From NCBI GenBank assembly GCA_958496175.1, contig OY292276.1:21966001-22030000 (forward strand): a DNA stretch of 64,000 bases. The letters are read 5' to 3'. The first letter of the stretch is position 1. The number at the start of each line of letters is the position of its first letter. The stretch is from Sisyra terminalis (Eukaryota > Arthropoda > Insecta > Neuroptera > Sisyridae). The notes beneath the pieces were generated by a model that did not search any database, was not told the DNA's origin, and saw only the letters and a program-made list of their open reading frames with translations. Positions 23,301 through 28,300 of the stretch are shown here, piece after piece. Made by a program: the position numbers and the translations under genes.

Positions 23301-25285
23301 CTTCATTTGAAAATAATTGCTTTTTTTATAATTTTGAATAAACCAAAAATTATATTCCTTATATAATAATTTTATTGCATTAAATAAACAATACTTGTTT
23401 TTATTTGTAGTATACAAAGCAAGGTGTAAAATTTATCTTATTGATAGATAATAACCCAAAACAAGATAAGACAAACTATAATAATACAAAATCATTCAAA
23501 AAACAATTAAAAGTAGAACCAAAGAAAAAAAAAATAATCTACTAAACATGGAAAAATTAAATAATAAATAAAATAAATTAATTGTTAGTGTCGGTCAGTA
23601 CGATCACCATCCTGACTTGTGCCATAGTATACGAGTACCTCACTCACCCCTTTCTGGGAAACATTCCGGTAGATCTTCAGGTCATGTTCTTTTTAATCTT
23701 CTACTTATTAATGGTTGTTTAAATAGTTCCACAATTAGTATATTTTTGTATCTTTGAATGATATTGGTATTTAATACTTTGGCGCATCCCTAAAGTCCCA
23801 GTCCTTATGTCCAAATTGGCTTTATTATTGTTACGTTTAGCTTTAATCTGATTTCTATTGAAAGACCAGATCCTTTTCTTAGAAGCCACCATTTTTTTTT
23901 TTTGGTTTCTATGTGGGGTTTCGATGTAAGATTTTTGTCCAATGTAATTTAAATTTCGGGTTCTTTTTTTTTTTTCTGGCGGTGAAATTAATTTGGGTTG
24001 AATTTTAAGAATTGATGTTCATTTTTCAGTCTTGGAGCCATTTTTCTAAGTGGCTTTCAAAGACTGAAGTTTATAGGCCACTTGGTTTGGGTTTTCGTCT
24101 ATGGCAACAATTGCAGTATCATCATCAAAGGCAGTGATTATTGTATCTTCTGTTATTGGTAGGTCTGATGTAAATAAGAGATATAAGAACTACGCCGTTT
24201 AATATTTCTTAAGTATTAAGGATTAAAGATGAGCTGGCTTCAAATTTTACCTGGAAGAATCTATCATGAAGATTCCTTATGATTTTAAAGAGAGAAAGTT
24301 TTGGTCGAAGTAAAGTTTTTTATTTTAGTTTTCTATTCTATACAATAAGCCGTCGTTCCAGATTTCATCAAGTACTAAACAATAAATAGAATGGAAAAAT
24401 ATTTCTATTCTCCTAAAATTTAATTCTACTTACCTTTGCATAAAAGTAAAATTTTGATAACGTGACTTACTTATTTTCCTTTAAAATCAAACTTTTTTTG
24501 ATAAAGAATTAACGCTCCGTGATTTGCATGTAAATATACTCTGAAACTTTTTTTAAAATCAAAAAATAGCGATTCATCACAAAGCTTTCATGAATGGCTG
24601 CAATTTTCCATTTTCGTTTTTTGAAATTCCATCACATCCATTTTCAGAAAATTAGCCGCTTTTTTTTTCTTCATACTCTCGCAAACTTGGCAAATTTTTC
24701 TCACCAACACAATCATTTCAAAATTCATTTTCATATTTATTATGCTCATTGAAGCTTTTCTCTTTTCCTTTTACTTGACATAATTTAACATCTTAGATGA
24801 GTGACGTGCATGTGACAGATTTTACAAATGACGCCTCATTTATCTTCCTCTACAATATTAATACATCTTTTCATACATAATTTAAAGGGTGAAGTACTAA
24901 GAGATAGATTAGATTTAAAATAATATTCTGATACTTCACAAATGAACTGCTCTCTTGCGGCAGACAAATAACCTTGACCCTACTGTAATATCAATTTAAA
25001 TTATCTGGAAAATGGTTGAAATTATTGACAATAACCCAATAACAATAAATACTTAATTGTTCTCGCATCGTGATTATTGAACTCAGAATAATAACCCAAC
25101 CTAATAAAATCCTCTATCGTAATTTCCTTTGAGATACCCAAAGTTCAACTATATCAATAGAGAACGGCTGCTAATTGAAAATTTTAGTTTGAAGATTTTC
25201 ACTTACCTATTTTTATCATTGGTGGCATACTGGAGACTTGATAAATCAGGCCTACTACAAGTAGAATTATTGCAGGACAATTCAT
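2195..25285 (-). CDS. Ionotropic glutamate receptor, kainate type: N-terminal 350 codons in six exons (partial gene)
   Basis: Joining 25285-25207, 13400-13239, 8950-8699, 6754-6579, 6069-5842 and 2347-2195 gives 1050 nt, 350 codons, no stop and consistent phases (1,1,1,0,0,0). The product has a signal peptide (about 1-19) followed by a complete ionotropic-receptor amino-terminal domain. Kainate landmarks appear in order: IGAIF-ED (26-32), DSFxASKKAC (73-82), LFGPSEP (92-98), [12 protein letters not shown] (159-169), YHYLFTT (234-240), NMTAFRV (257-263) and [12 protein letters not shown] (300-311). Cys82 and Cys332 fit the disulfide bracketing this domain in GluK subunits. N-glycosylation sequons are at N152, N257 and N329. 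In the family this domain controls subunit assembly of glutamate-gated cation channels at the plasma membrane. The ligand-binding and channel exons are off the left edge. Which of the several insect kainate paralogues this is cannot be decided from this domain alone. Confidence 0.93.
2836..3127. mobile_element. 292-bp inverted-repeat insertion with 11-bp flanking direct repeat
   Basis: The identical 11-mer TGTTGTAGATC flanks the unit at 2825-2835 and 3128-3138. The left terminus reads AACGGTCGGAGGACC, and the reverse complement of the right terminus reads GAGGTCGGGGAACT, sharing a GGTCGG core. The interior is non-coding and includes the 12-mer tagTCCCAATTTTG-like phrase twice. The long duplication suggests a MULE-like or hAT-like MITE; the exact superfamily is uncertain because the outer TIR bases and the duplication overlap ambiguously. 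Confidence 0.6.
3167..3591 (-). mobile_element. Solo LTR (copy 1), gypsy-type, minus orientation, TSD GTAC
   Basis: The 425-bp unit starts TGTAACGTGACGTC and ends CTGTTACA, giving TG...CA termini within a 6-bp TGTAAC/GTTACA inverted repeat. GTAC flanks it at 3163-3166 and 3592-3595. On the minus strand it reads as a working LTR: U3, then GGGTATATAAGGGGC as TATA box, TCAGTTCGAGC as an arthropod initiator shortly downstream, then AATAAA motifs before the CGTTACA end. There is no internal domain next to it, so this is a recombination remnant. A related copy is at 21437-21763. The 4-bp duplication favours Ty3/gypsy. Confidence 0.85.
3799..4160 (+). mobile_element. hAT-like non-autonomous element fragment
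   Basis: The left end reads CAGTGATTCTTAATCTTG followed by a stretch (GGAGGTACTGACC, CAGTTTCATATACTCATTCA) that matches the general pattern of hAT-derived short elements in insects. The right boundary is only suggested by GGATCACTT near 4159, an imperfect inverse of the left CAGTGATTC. No clear 8-bp duplication was found, so the right end and length are uncertain. The 60-codon ORF inside has no homology I recognise. Confidence 0.45.
5002..5297 (+). repeat. Perfect tandem duplication, period 156 bp (140-bp repeated unit, two copies)
   Basis: Positions 5002-5141 and 5158-5297 are identical as read, including a run of ten T. They share AATTGTTAACAATAGCTA at the start and GGGACCAAAATTTTAAAC at the end. 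The joint contains a third CCAAAATTTTAAA phrase, which may have mediated the duplication. Identity through a homopolymer implies a recent event. It lies inside receptor intron 5 and does not touch an exon. Confidence 0.9.
5842..6069 (-). CDS. Kainate receptor coding exon 5 (residues 224-299)
   Basis: The exon is 228 nt, phase 0 at both ends. It begins with [19 protein letters not shown] and ends FNVIP; the donor is CCG then GTTTGA. YHYLFTT and NMTAFRV are diagnostic of kainate amino-terminal domains. I chose the acceptor GTTGCAAG before ATT because it keeps the ILxQ helix at near-vertebrate length. Two further in-frame AGs lie 9 and 15 nt downstream. The exon carries sequon N257. Reading past the donor meets a TGA at once, which confirms the exon end. 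Confidence 0.92.
6070..6578 (-). other. Receptor intron 4 (509 bp)
   Basis: This is the shortest intron visible. The donor is GCG then GTACGT; the acceptor region is CTGTTTTCTGTTGCAAG. It is AT-rich, with no repeat or ORF of note. Confidence 0.85.
6579..6754 (-). CDS. Kainate receptor coding exon 4 (residues 165-223)
   Basis: The acceptor is CTTGTTTTTAG then GTTTGATA; the first two bases complete a glycine codon begun in exon 3, giving [13 protein letters not shown] across the junction. It is 176 nt: 2 bases plus 58 codons, ending HNFLRA at phase 0 before GTACGT. The sequence VSVRQADP...[17 protein letters not shown] corresponds to the second lobe of the amino-terminal domain. The frame stays open beyond the donor for some distance, so the exon end rests on the splice consensus and on the fit with exon 5. 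Confidence 0.92.
6755..8698 (-). other. Receptor intron 3 (1944 bp)
   Basis: The intron lies between donor TACG|GTGAGC (8698) and acceptor TTTTTAG (6755). It contains a decayed LINE reverse-transcriptase fragment on the opposite strand at about 7475-7985. The remaining stretches, 6760-7470 and 7990-8690, show only AT-rich sequence without recognisable elements. Confidence 0.82.
7475..7985 (+). pseudogene. LINE endonuclease/reverse-transcriptase C-terminal relic
   Basis: Across several frameshifts and stops the plus strand reads, in order, an [13 protein letters not shown] segment, [28 protein letters not shown], and near the end RKARWIAY. This is the usual order of the thumb and C-terminal region of the insect endonuclease-reverse transcriptase LINEs whose consensus includes YLGSIITEDG, YGxETWTLxKEDRxxL and RRARWIGH. 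No catalytic motif remains. It is antisense to the host gene, within intron 3, and non-functional. Confidence 0.7.
8699..8950 (-). CDS. Kainate receptor coding exon 3 (residues 81-165)
   Basis: The acceptor is TTTCTTTTAG then CTTGTAATC; the exon is 252 nt and its first two bases complete Ala81. It encodes [19 protein letters not shown], then [20 protein letters not shown] and [13 protein letters not shown], ending at phase 1 before GTGAGC. Cys82 is the conserved domain cysteine and NWT (N152) is a sequon. The frame continues into the intron to an unrelated stop, which is why a plain ORF ends near 8613. The match to the kainate LGxAAxFGPS and IPHxxTR pattern is unambiguous. Confidence 0.95.
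8951..13238 (-). other. Receptor intron 2 (4288 bp)
   Basis: The donor is AAAAAAG then GTATGT (13238) and the acceptor TTTTAG (8951). The only recognised element is a short reverse-transcriptase relic at about 10205-10345 on the minus strand. The rest, including several 60-73 codon ORFs near 9.1 and 10.4-10.9 kb, is AT-rich chance coding without homology. Phrases near 11505-11570 resemble repeat ends but were not classifiable. Confidence 0.8.
10205..10345 (-). pseudogene. I/R1-group LINE reverse-transcriptase fragment
   Basis: The minus strand reads [18 protein letters not shown] followed by TALEAILN, a stop, then PLGIFFKG. This matches the very characteristic segment QRxACLxITGAMRTTPTAALExLLxLPPL found between the RT and RNase H regions of R1/Loa/I-group non-LTR retrotransposons. 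About 45 codons survive with at least one stop. It is a dead fragment in receptor intron 2, in the sense orientation of the host gene. Confidence 0.7.
13239..13400 (-). CDS. Kainate receptor coding exon 2 (residues 27-81)
   Basis: The acceptor is TTTTGTCACCAG then GGGCAATT; the exon is 162 nt, beginning with the last two bases of Gly27. It encodes [20 protein letters not shown], then [13 protein letters not shown] and GDSFHASKK, and ends with the first base of Ala81 before GTATGT. ELAFxxAVNxIN and LPNTxLxYD are the start of the kainate amino-terminal domain. The phase matches both the signal-peptide exon at 25207 and exon 3. Confidence 0.95.
15668..16025 (-). mobile_element. 5'-truncated I-group LINE: RNase H C-terminus and 3' UTR
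   Basis: The minus strand reads [19 protein letters not shown] then [11 protein letters not shown], and about 40 codons later [14 protein letters not shown] and a stop at about 15815. The CxxCG...VEHIFLxC zinc-knuckle-like motif and FLKxxxLFK tail are typical of the last residues of ORF2 in I/Loa-group LINEs. About 130 bp of 3' UTR follows, ending GGCAACATTAAATAACTACG and a short A run. The ORF portion is open for about 70 codons, so decay is moderate. The left edge is the A-tail; the upstream edge near 16025 is a truncation point. Confidence 0.72.
16274..16299. repeat. Small perfect hairpin (11-bp arms, 4-nt loop)
   Basis: AATCACAATAA at 16274-16284 is followed by TGCT and then TTATTGTGATT at 16289-16299. 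No function is evident. It lies in receptor intron 1. Confidence 0.7.
18190..18520 (-). pseudogene. LINE 3' end with TTC/CTC-rich tail
   Basis: On the minus strand a GC-richer block (18420-18520) is followed by a frame reading [36 protein letters not shown]. Beyond it the plus strand shows a TTCCTTCTCCTCCTCTTCCTC tract near 18195-18220. Insect endonuclease-RT LINEs often end in ANLR/AIA-type residues followed by an A/G-rich tail read as KKRKK. This is probably the 3' part of the element whose RT C-terminus is at 18995-19170, separated by the MITE at 18677-18936. The link between the two pieces is inference. Confidence 0.5.
18677..18936. mobile_element. 260-bp MITE-like element with CGCCGTCTACGTA inverted repeats
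   Basis: CGCCGTCTACGTAGGCACAA near 18695-18714 is matched in inverse near 18897-18919 (CGCCGTCTACGTAAGCACAA on the other strand), 19 of 20 bases. Weaker pairing extends outward to CTAG at both limits (18677 and 18936), so the exact ends are uncertain. The interior is non-coding. It sits between two pieces of a minus-strand LINE relic and so inserted after that element. Confidence 0.6.
18995..19170 (-). pseudogene. LINE reverse-transcriptase C-terminal relic
   Basis: The minus strand reads [12 protein letters not shown], then [16 protein letters not shown], and further on [10 protein letters not shown]. The consensus in insect endonuclease-RT LINEs is FEMWCYRRMLRISWTDRVTNEEVL followed by LGHIMR; order and spacing agree. 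Stops and substitutions show it is dead. It is sense with respect to the receptor gene and in intron 1. Confidence 0.72.
21040..21965. mobile_element. DNA-transposon-like unit with GTAACTT/AGTATC motif arrays, split by a solo LTR
   Basis: Both sides of the LTR at 21437-21763 carry many short phrases of the types AGTATC, AAGTAACTT, AGTACAT and TTAGATACTT. The outer ends pair approximately: AGCTGTCAAA near 21041 and, on the other strand, AGCTATCAAA near 21955. Arrays of such subterminal motifs are common in hAT-like and other class II elements. No transposase ORF is present and no target duplication was identified. Element class and exact limits remain open. Confidence 0.45.
21437..21763 (-). 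mobile_element. Solo LTR (copy 2), gypsy-type, minus orientation, TSD ATAT
   Basis: The 327-bp unit is homologous to the LTR at 3167-3591 across both ends (TGTAACGTGACGTCTCAAAA, ATACCCGCAACC, GGTGGGAGAGAGA, TTTTCTGTTACA) with an internal length difference. It is flanked by ATAT at 21433-21436 and 21764-21767. Read on the minus strand it has GCGGGTATATAAGGCGC as TATA box and several AATAAA motifs. It interrupts a motif-rich DNA-transposon-like region. Two independent copies, each with its own 4-bp duplication, make the LTR assignment firm. Confidence 0.85.
22054..22620 (+). pseudogene. Mariner-like element relic: left end and transposase N-terminal HTH region
   Basis: The left end reads CAGGTTGGTGCATATGAAAT, typical of mariner inverted repeats, next to a TA. 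Downstream the plus strand encodes [20 protein letters not shown], then [16 protein letters not shown], and in a shifted frame [18 protein letters not shown]. This follows the N-terminal helix-turn-helix layout of mariner transposases (HxRxxLLYxFxxGxxAAxAA...I...WFxKFRSGDFxLxDxPR). The 105-codon ORF 22058-22375 is only its leading fragment. There are frameshifts, no catalytic D,D34D region, and no right inverted repeat. Confidence 0.7.
22915..23191 (+). repeat. Dispersed repeat, copy A (about 280 bp)
   Basis: It aligns in the same orientation with 51396-51677. Shared blocks include GTGCACAAAACGTGC, AATAATCAAAACAAATGAAC, ATCTTTAAATCT, TTGGCTAATAGCCT, AGTGCATTGCTCAAAA (with small changes) and CTTATTGATAGT. 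No terminal inverted repeats, target duplication or coding similarity were found. The element class is unknown. The 130-codon minus ORF across this copy is a by-product and has no counterpart in copy B. Confidence 0.7.
23590..24205 (-). pseudogene. Jockey-like LINE reverse-transcriptase relic
   Basis: The minus strand reads [20 protein letters not shown] then [25 protein letters not shown]; after a gap comes [16 protein letters not shown]; then [34 protein letters not shown]. This is the order of jockey-group reverse transcriptases: FADDTAI catalytic region (here FDDDTAI), WRIKVN, LDxxLTWxxHI, KLxLYKxxLxPIWTYGIxLWG and NIxxIQRxQ. Frameshifts and a T-run expansion near 23940-23970 and 23890-23905 disrupt it. 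The 3' end near 23590 reads [12 protein letters not shown]. It sits in receptor intron 1, sense to the host gene. Confidence 0.75.
25207..25285 (-). CDS. Kainate receptor coding exon 1: start codon and signal peptide (residues 1-27)
   Basis: ATG at 25285-25283 in context TTCAAAATGA opens a frame [19 protein letters not shown] followed by MPPMIKI and the first base of Gly27, then a strong donor GTAAGT. The hydrophobic core [10 protein letters not shown] with a VSS end is a standard signal peptide, with likely cleavage near residue 19. The phase and wording match exon 2 exactly ([11 protein letters not shown]). The exon is too short for ORF-length searches. It is preceded by a short 5' UTR holding an upstream ORF. 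Confidence 0.9.
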
Positions 25286-25377
25286 TTTGAAAGTGAATTG
25301 GAAAGACTTGAACGAAGATTTCACATGATGAATATTTCTAAAGTACCACTCTCCAGGTGTTCCTCTTCCATTGTTTC
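25286..25377 (-). other. 5' UTR segment of the receptor with upstream splice acceptor
   Basis: On the minus strand TAGTTTCTTTCAG precedes GAAACAATGG at 25377, a good pyrimidine tract and AG. The segment from 25377 to the start codon is 92 nt and contains one upstream ATG. If the acceptor is used, one or more non-coding exons lie further right. If not, the promoter would have to lie close by, but I see no TATA or initiator match immediately upstream. Confidence 0.6.
25321..25371 (-). promoter_or_regulatory. Upstream ORF (16 codons) in the receptor 5' UTR
   Basis: ATG at 25371 in context AAACAATGG encodes MEEEHLESGTLEIFIM and a TGA at 25323-25321. It ends 35 nt before the main ATG and is out of frame with it. 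The context (A at -3, G at +4) is at least as good as that of the main start. Upstream ORFs of this kind commonly lower translation of the main frame; that effect here is inference. Confidence 0.55.
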
Positions 25378-25984
25378 CTGAAAGAAACTATCAATGTTTC
25401 AAATATAATTTCTAGAAAAAATCCTTAATTATTTCTTTAGTCGATTTATGTATAAGCACAGGACTTTAGCAATAACAATTTTAATGAGTAAAGTTCATAA
25501 TTATAGTTAGATGCATTAATGGTCTAAACAACGAACGAGAGTTTATTACAGTCTTACAGTTCTTCAAACAGTTTCTTACATTATCAGTGACGTAACTCTC
25601 TTTTTTCATCATAAACTTACCTAATCTAGTCTAGATTAGTTACATAGATTACTGTACGTTTCTTATAATATTGTAATTAGTAAGATTATTAAATTTAGTA
25701 TTAAGAATTTGCTAATTATTGAAATGCAAGTAAACTATTTGCTCTAATCACAAGTAAAATGCTATTTTCTGTTTAAAACACCACAGGAATACATCCTCAA
25801 GTAAATTTTCTATAGTTAATGTGGTAATTAGAATATTGTCCAAGTTCTGAATTCCTAATATTTCAACAATCACCAACTAATTGTATTAAGATGTATTAAT
25901 AAAAAATCATGTTTTATGAAAATGTTAATATTATATTATAAGTAGTAACATTTAGTTTTGCCACAGTTTTTTTATAGTTTATTT

Positions 25985-26105
25985 ACACTCGCATTACCCG
26001 GGTGGGCCTTTAGCGACCTTTTCTGGTTATATGGTCACTGGTTAGGTATTTTCCAGCGACATTATAGTTTCCAACGTCAACCTCACCGACTCGGAAGTAA
26101 GAAAT
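25985..26105 (-). other. Small GC-richer block, unclassified
   Basis: This patch stands out from AT-rich flanks (CCCGGGTGGGCC, CCTCACCGACTCGG). The minus strand has a short open run RVGEVDVGNYNVAGKYLTSD ending KGR and a stop, then RPTRVMRV. It may be the 3' end of a retroelement or an untranslated exon; I do not recognise it with confidence. Confidence 0.3.
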
Positions 26106-26913
26106 AAGCCAGCAAAATAAAAAAAAATATAGTAAAATAAATAAACATAGGGAATTTGAAAGAAAAAGCAGTTAAAAGCTAGGAAAGAGAAAAAAGTTTC
26201 TTAGAATCAACCAGAGAAATAAAGACGTAAAACTACATTTTATTGGAATATGTGCGATTCATCATTGAAAGATAGAAAATTTGCTAGAGAAATCAAGAGA
26301 AAAATAAAAAATAAATTCAATTTTTCTGGAACGGAAATCATTATAAACAGTTTTAATCTTTTTTCGATGACGTGTAATAAAAAGTTATTATTTTTAGCAT
26401 TGATTACTATTTCTATGTATACATCGATAGTAAGTTGGGAGTAAGATGGCAGATAGTTAATTATAATTTTAAATATTTGAGCAATAATAAAATTTGCAGT
26501 AAAAAGAATATTTAGAAAATTTATAAAGTAGGACTTAAAAGTGAAAAAAATTAAATTAATGAATCTTTTTCATAAATGTAAAGTAATGAGAAAAATCAAA
26601 GAAAGAACTGTCAAAGAACACTGATAGGAACTGATAGGAATAATTATCAGAATTGAAATCCTTGACCTACTGAAAAAAGGAAGGACCAGCATCGACTAAA
26701 AGGTTGTGTCAGGGAATAGGGCAAAGAGGGCGCGAAAATTAATTCAACCGTAAGATAAAAGCCAAAAAAATGCGGTCAGTGTCGTAATTAAAAAGAACCT
26801 CTAGCATTTAAAAAAGAAAATTGTTGATCAAACGTAATAGTCGCAACAATGATAAAAAATATCAAACTTTTCTAAATTTTCAAATTGGGGTCGCTAGTTT
26901 TTGCCAGAAAATA

Positions 26914-27329
26914 TTAGGTTGTCCGGAAAGTTCGTACTAATACATTTAAGTACTGTAGCGAAGCGTGTGTTTTCACCACCCGGGGCTGACCGGCAATTCA
27001 CCGCTCCCTATCTTTATTACTCGTTAATAAAATTGGTAAAAAGTCAAATATCTTTCTTTGATTATTTAAAAATGTACACTCTTTATGTTTTTCTGAAACC
27101 AAAATATTTTATGGAATTATCAATGTCAATATGCCATCTTATTTTCATGTGTCACCCGAGGGCACCCCTTAAACCTTACACGCTACGCTATTGCTTTCAG
27201 ATAACTTTAAAATTTCGTCTTTTTAGAATCTTTCAGCTTTTTCTATGGAAAACTCAGACTTGTCTTTATGCCATCTATCAAAACCGGTCCGATCTTTCCA
27301 GGAAACAAATATATAACAATATATTCTGA
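26914..27329 (+). mobile_element. Mariner-type left inverted repeat and degenerate body
   Basis: TTAGGTTGTCCGGAAAGTTC next to a TA is a classical mariner end. The following 400 bp include a 142-codon ORF (26901-27329), but it shows none of the transposase motifs and is treated as chance coding. The matching right end (ACGAACTTTCCGGACAACC) was not found, so the element is truncated or deleted. Confidence 0.55.
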
Positions 27330-28179
27330 TGGTATTTTTCCTCACAATATTGTAAATGTGGTAAACATTTGCTTTCAAAGCTATTTTATAAACATTTTTA
27401 TACTAATAACAAAATCATATAAGTTAGACTATTTATAACTGAAGAATGGCTGAACTGATTTTTATGATCTATGATTTGTTGGATTCGTCTACACCTAGAT
27501 TAATAGGGTAACTATTAGAATACTAGGACAGTTAGGAATAAAACACATTTTTAAATAAATTAGGTTTGACATATTCCGCAATTGTTTGCTCACGTCTCGC
27601 ACACCTATACATTATTTGTTATCATTGTTGTCTGTAATTTGACTTTTTTATGTATTGTATTTAGGTGATAAATTAATAATTACTTTCATTTTTTGTGTTA
27701 GTGTTATAATTGAATCTTATAGTGAGAGTATTATTATGAACAATTCCACGACCTTAAAGATCTAATGTTTCCAATACATCAATAAAATAAAACCAATCTT
27801 CGTAATATTTTTCATGCTGATATTTATAGAATTATGACCAAAATGGTGATGGTATTTCAGGAGTATTTTTTATATTTAGCAAATGCGTAAAAAATGTAAA
27901 GAGTAGTGAAAGGATAAAAATTATTTTTTAAAATCAGAACCAGTATTAAACAACTACAAGAAAATCAAAATCATCAAAACTATAAAGGATCGACAAATTA
28001 ATTAAAAGGAATCATGTTTAAACACTTATTCGCCATTTTAAATTCCAAAAAAAGAATAATATATGTACAAAAAAAATGAAGAGTTTACCAAAAAAGAGAA
28101 ACAAATTCATTTAACAATTTCCAATATATTACACATCATACGATGACTTAAATACTATGGTTCACTCCAATTATAGCAC

Positions 28180-28300
28180 TGAAAAGATAAAAATAGTTAC
28201 CAGAATAAGATTGGGACATTATAGCATATTCAAACTGCTACATTAAACTAATGCAGAAAAGTGGGCCTCCTTCATTTTGTGCTGAAGTGTCAAATGATAA
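28180..28300 (+). pseudogene. Possible I-group LINE RNase H fragment
   Basis: The plus strand reads KIVTRIRLGHYSIFKLLH, resembling the ITRLRIGHTRLTHxxLL segment that precedes the cysteine motif in I/Loa-group ORF2. The downstream sequence loses the pattern quickly. The assignment rests on one short phrase. Confidence 0.35.

Larger units (their letters stand above)
13401..25206 (-). other. Receptor intron 1 of the coding region (11,806 bp)
   Basis: The intron lies between donor ATAG|GTAAGT (25206) and acceptor CACCAG (13401). It is the main repeat reservoir inside the gene: LINE 3' ends at 15.7-16.0, 18.2-19.2 and 23.6-24.2 kb, a MITE at 18677-18936, a DNA-transposon-like unit with nested solo LTR at 21.0-22.0 kb, a mariner relic at 22.05-22.6 kb and one copy of an unnamed dispersed repeat at 22915-23191. 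Stretches 13.5-15.6, 16.1-18.1, 19.2-21.0 and 24.2-25.2 kb show nothing beyond AT-rich sequence and a small hairpin at 16274. Confidence 0.8.

Noticed and set aside
23025..23417. 130-codon minus ORF
   Set aside because: It overlaps a dispersed repeat whose second copy at 51.4-51.7 kb does not keep the frame, and no domain is recognisable.
26901..27329. 142-codon plus ORF, the longest in the window
   Set aside because: It starts inside a mariner end and shows no transposase or other protein motif. Its composition is that of translated AT-rich DNA.
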